In this document: positions 22,365 to 22,591 of the stretch, one piece after another
Layout of the letters: the number at the start of each line of letters is the position of its first letter
How positions within the stretch are numbered: the stretch's first letter is position 1
Assembly (NCBI GenBank): GCA_002490465.1
Contig: DKUB01000053.1
Location: forward strand, 36,725-59,315
Source: Lachnoclostridium sp. UBA7215
GTDB taxonomy: Bacteria; Bacillota; Clostridia; Lachnospirales; Lachnospiraceae
Length of the DNA stretch: 22,591 nucleotides
Reading direction: 5' to 3'
The notes under the pieces: model-generated
Databases searched by the model: none
What the model was told of the DNA's origin: nothing
The model's input: only the letters and a program-made list of their open reading frames with translations
Program-made: the position numbers and the translations under genes

Positions 22365-22448
22365 TTCTAGCACCTCCATTGTATTTTTACCATAATAATC
22401 ACCTGTTTGGCGTGTCGGACACGGACGATAGCACAAACATACCTATTT

Positions 22449-22477
22449 ATCATAGTATACATTTTCTTCCATGTCAA
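22449..22477 (-). promoter_or_regulatory. Promoter of rpsT
   Basis: On the minus strand TTGACA (22477-22472), 17 bp, TATGAT (22454-22449): a near-consensus sigma-A promoter. The 114 bases right of it (22478-22591) contain no gene I can support. Confidence 0.85.
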
Positions 22478-22591
22478 GTAAATGTTAAAAATATTTTCTG
22501 AAATAAAATATTATCAGCAGTATTTGGGAAATTTAAGAGTGGGACAGTAATTGTACGTGAATAATAGAATGGACAATATGAAGTGACCCCA

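Noticed and set aside
22500..22591. Promoter or gene start at the right edge
   Set aside because: No convincing -35/-10 pair, ribosome site or frame within the remaining bases.

Overview
The window looks like chromosomal DNA of an anaerobic gut-type Firmicute, most likely a Lachnospiraceae (Clostridium cluster XIVa) member. This rests on the moderate A+T content, AGGAGG-type ribosome binding sites, TTGACA/TATAAT promoters, a perfect CIRCE element before groESL, a glutaminyl-tRNA synthetase beside groESL and guaB, secreted proteins with lysine-rich Ig-like or LRR_5-like modules, and small DUF proteins I associate with that family. The assignment is inference; there is no rRNA in the window.

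Layout. (1) 1-4686 is a cell-envelope block: a secreted SleB/CwlJ-type hydrolase, then an operon of OmpR-type response regulator, sensor kinase, an unrecognised membrane-anchored protein and a VanY-type D,D-carboxypeptidase, closed by a terminator. An 8-base motif, TGWTACAW, occurs in 11-bp-spaced pairs before both the hydrolase and the regulator gene, which suggests they share a regulator. (2) 4776-9751 holds two secreted proteins, each with its own sigma-A-like promoter: a CotH-fold protein with a C-terminal LRR_5-like tail, and a modular GH10 xylanase. (3) 9783-13314 holds glnS, a DUF2225 zinc-ribbon protein, and on the minus strand a Cys/His-rich protein with a duplicated CxxC...FCxxH pattern. 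(4) 13463-16088 is the HrcA/CIRCE-type groES-groEL operon with a small membrane protein as third gene. (5) 16089-19290 looks accessory. It holds a gene broken by an in-frame TAG and a perfect 31-bp tandem duplication, a nucleoside phosphorylase with in-frame stops just upstream, a strong promoter feeding a three-codon ORF, a large imperfect palindrome and a terminator, then a GNAT acetyltransferase. (6) 19287-21579 holds guaB, overlapped by a membrane-anchored amidase with an arginine-rich pentapeptide repeat. (7) 21557-22477 on the minus strand holds a dCMP deaminase and rpsT, the latter starting at TTG.

How it fits together. Housekeeping genes (glnS, groESL, guaB, rpsT, dCMP deaminase) are interleaved with peptidoglycan enzymes (SleB-like, VanY, amidase_2) and secreted polysaccharide or surface functions (GH10, CotH). 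In other clostridia groESL and guaB are often neighbours (recalled knowledge), so 16089-19290 reads as an insertion between them. The least explained parts are the shared 11-bp-spaced motif, the decayed gene with its 31-bp duplication, the 18100-18412 leader region, and the concentration of four unrelated short tandem repeats (31, 24, about 16 and 15 bp).
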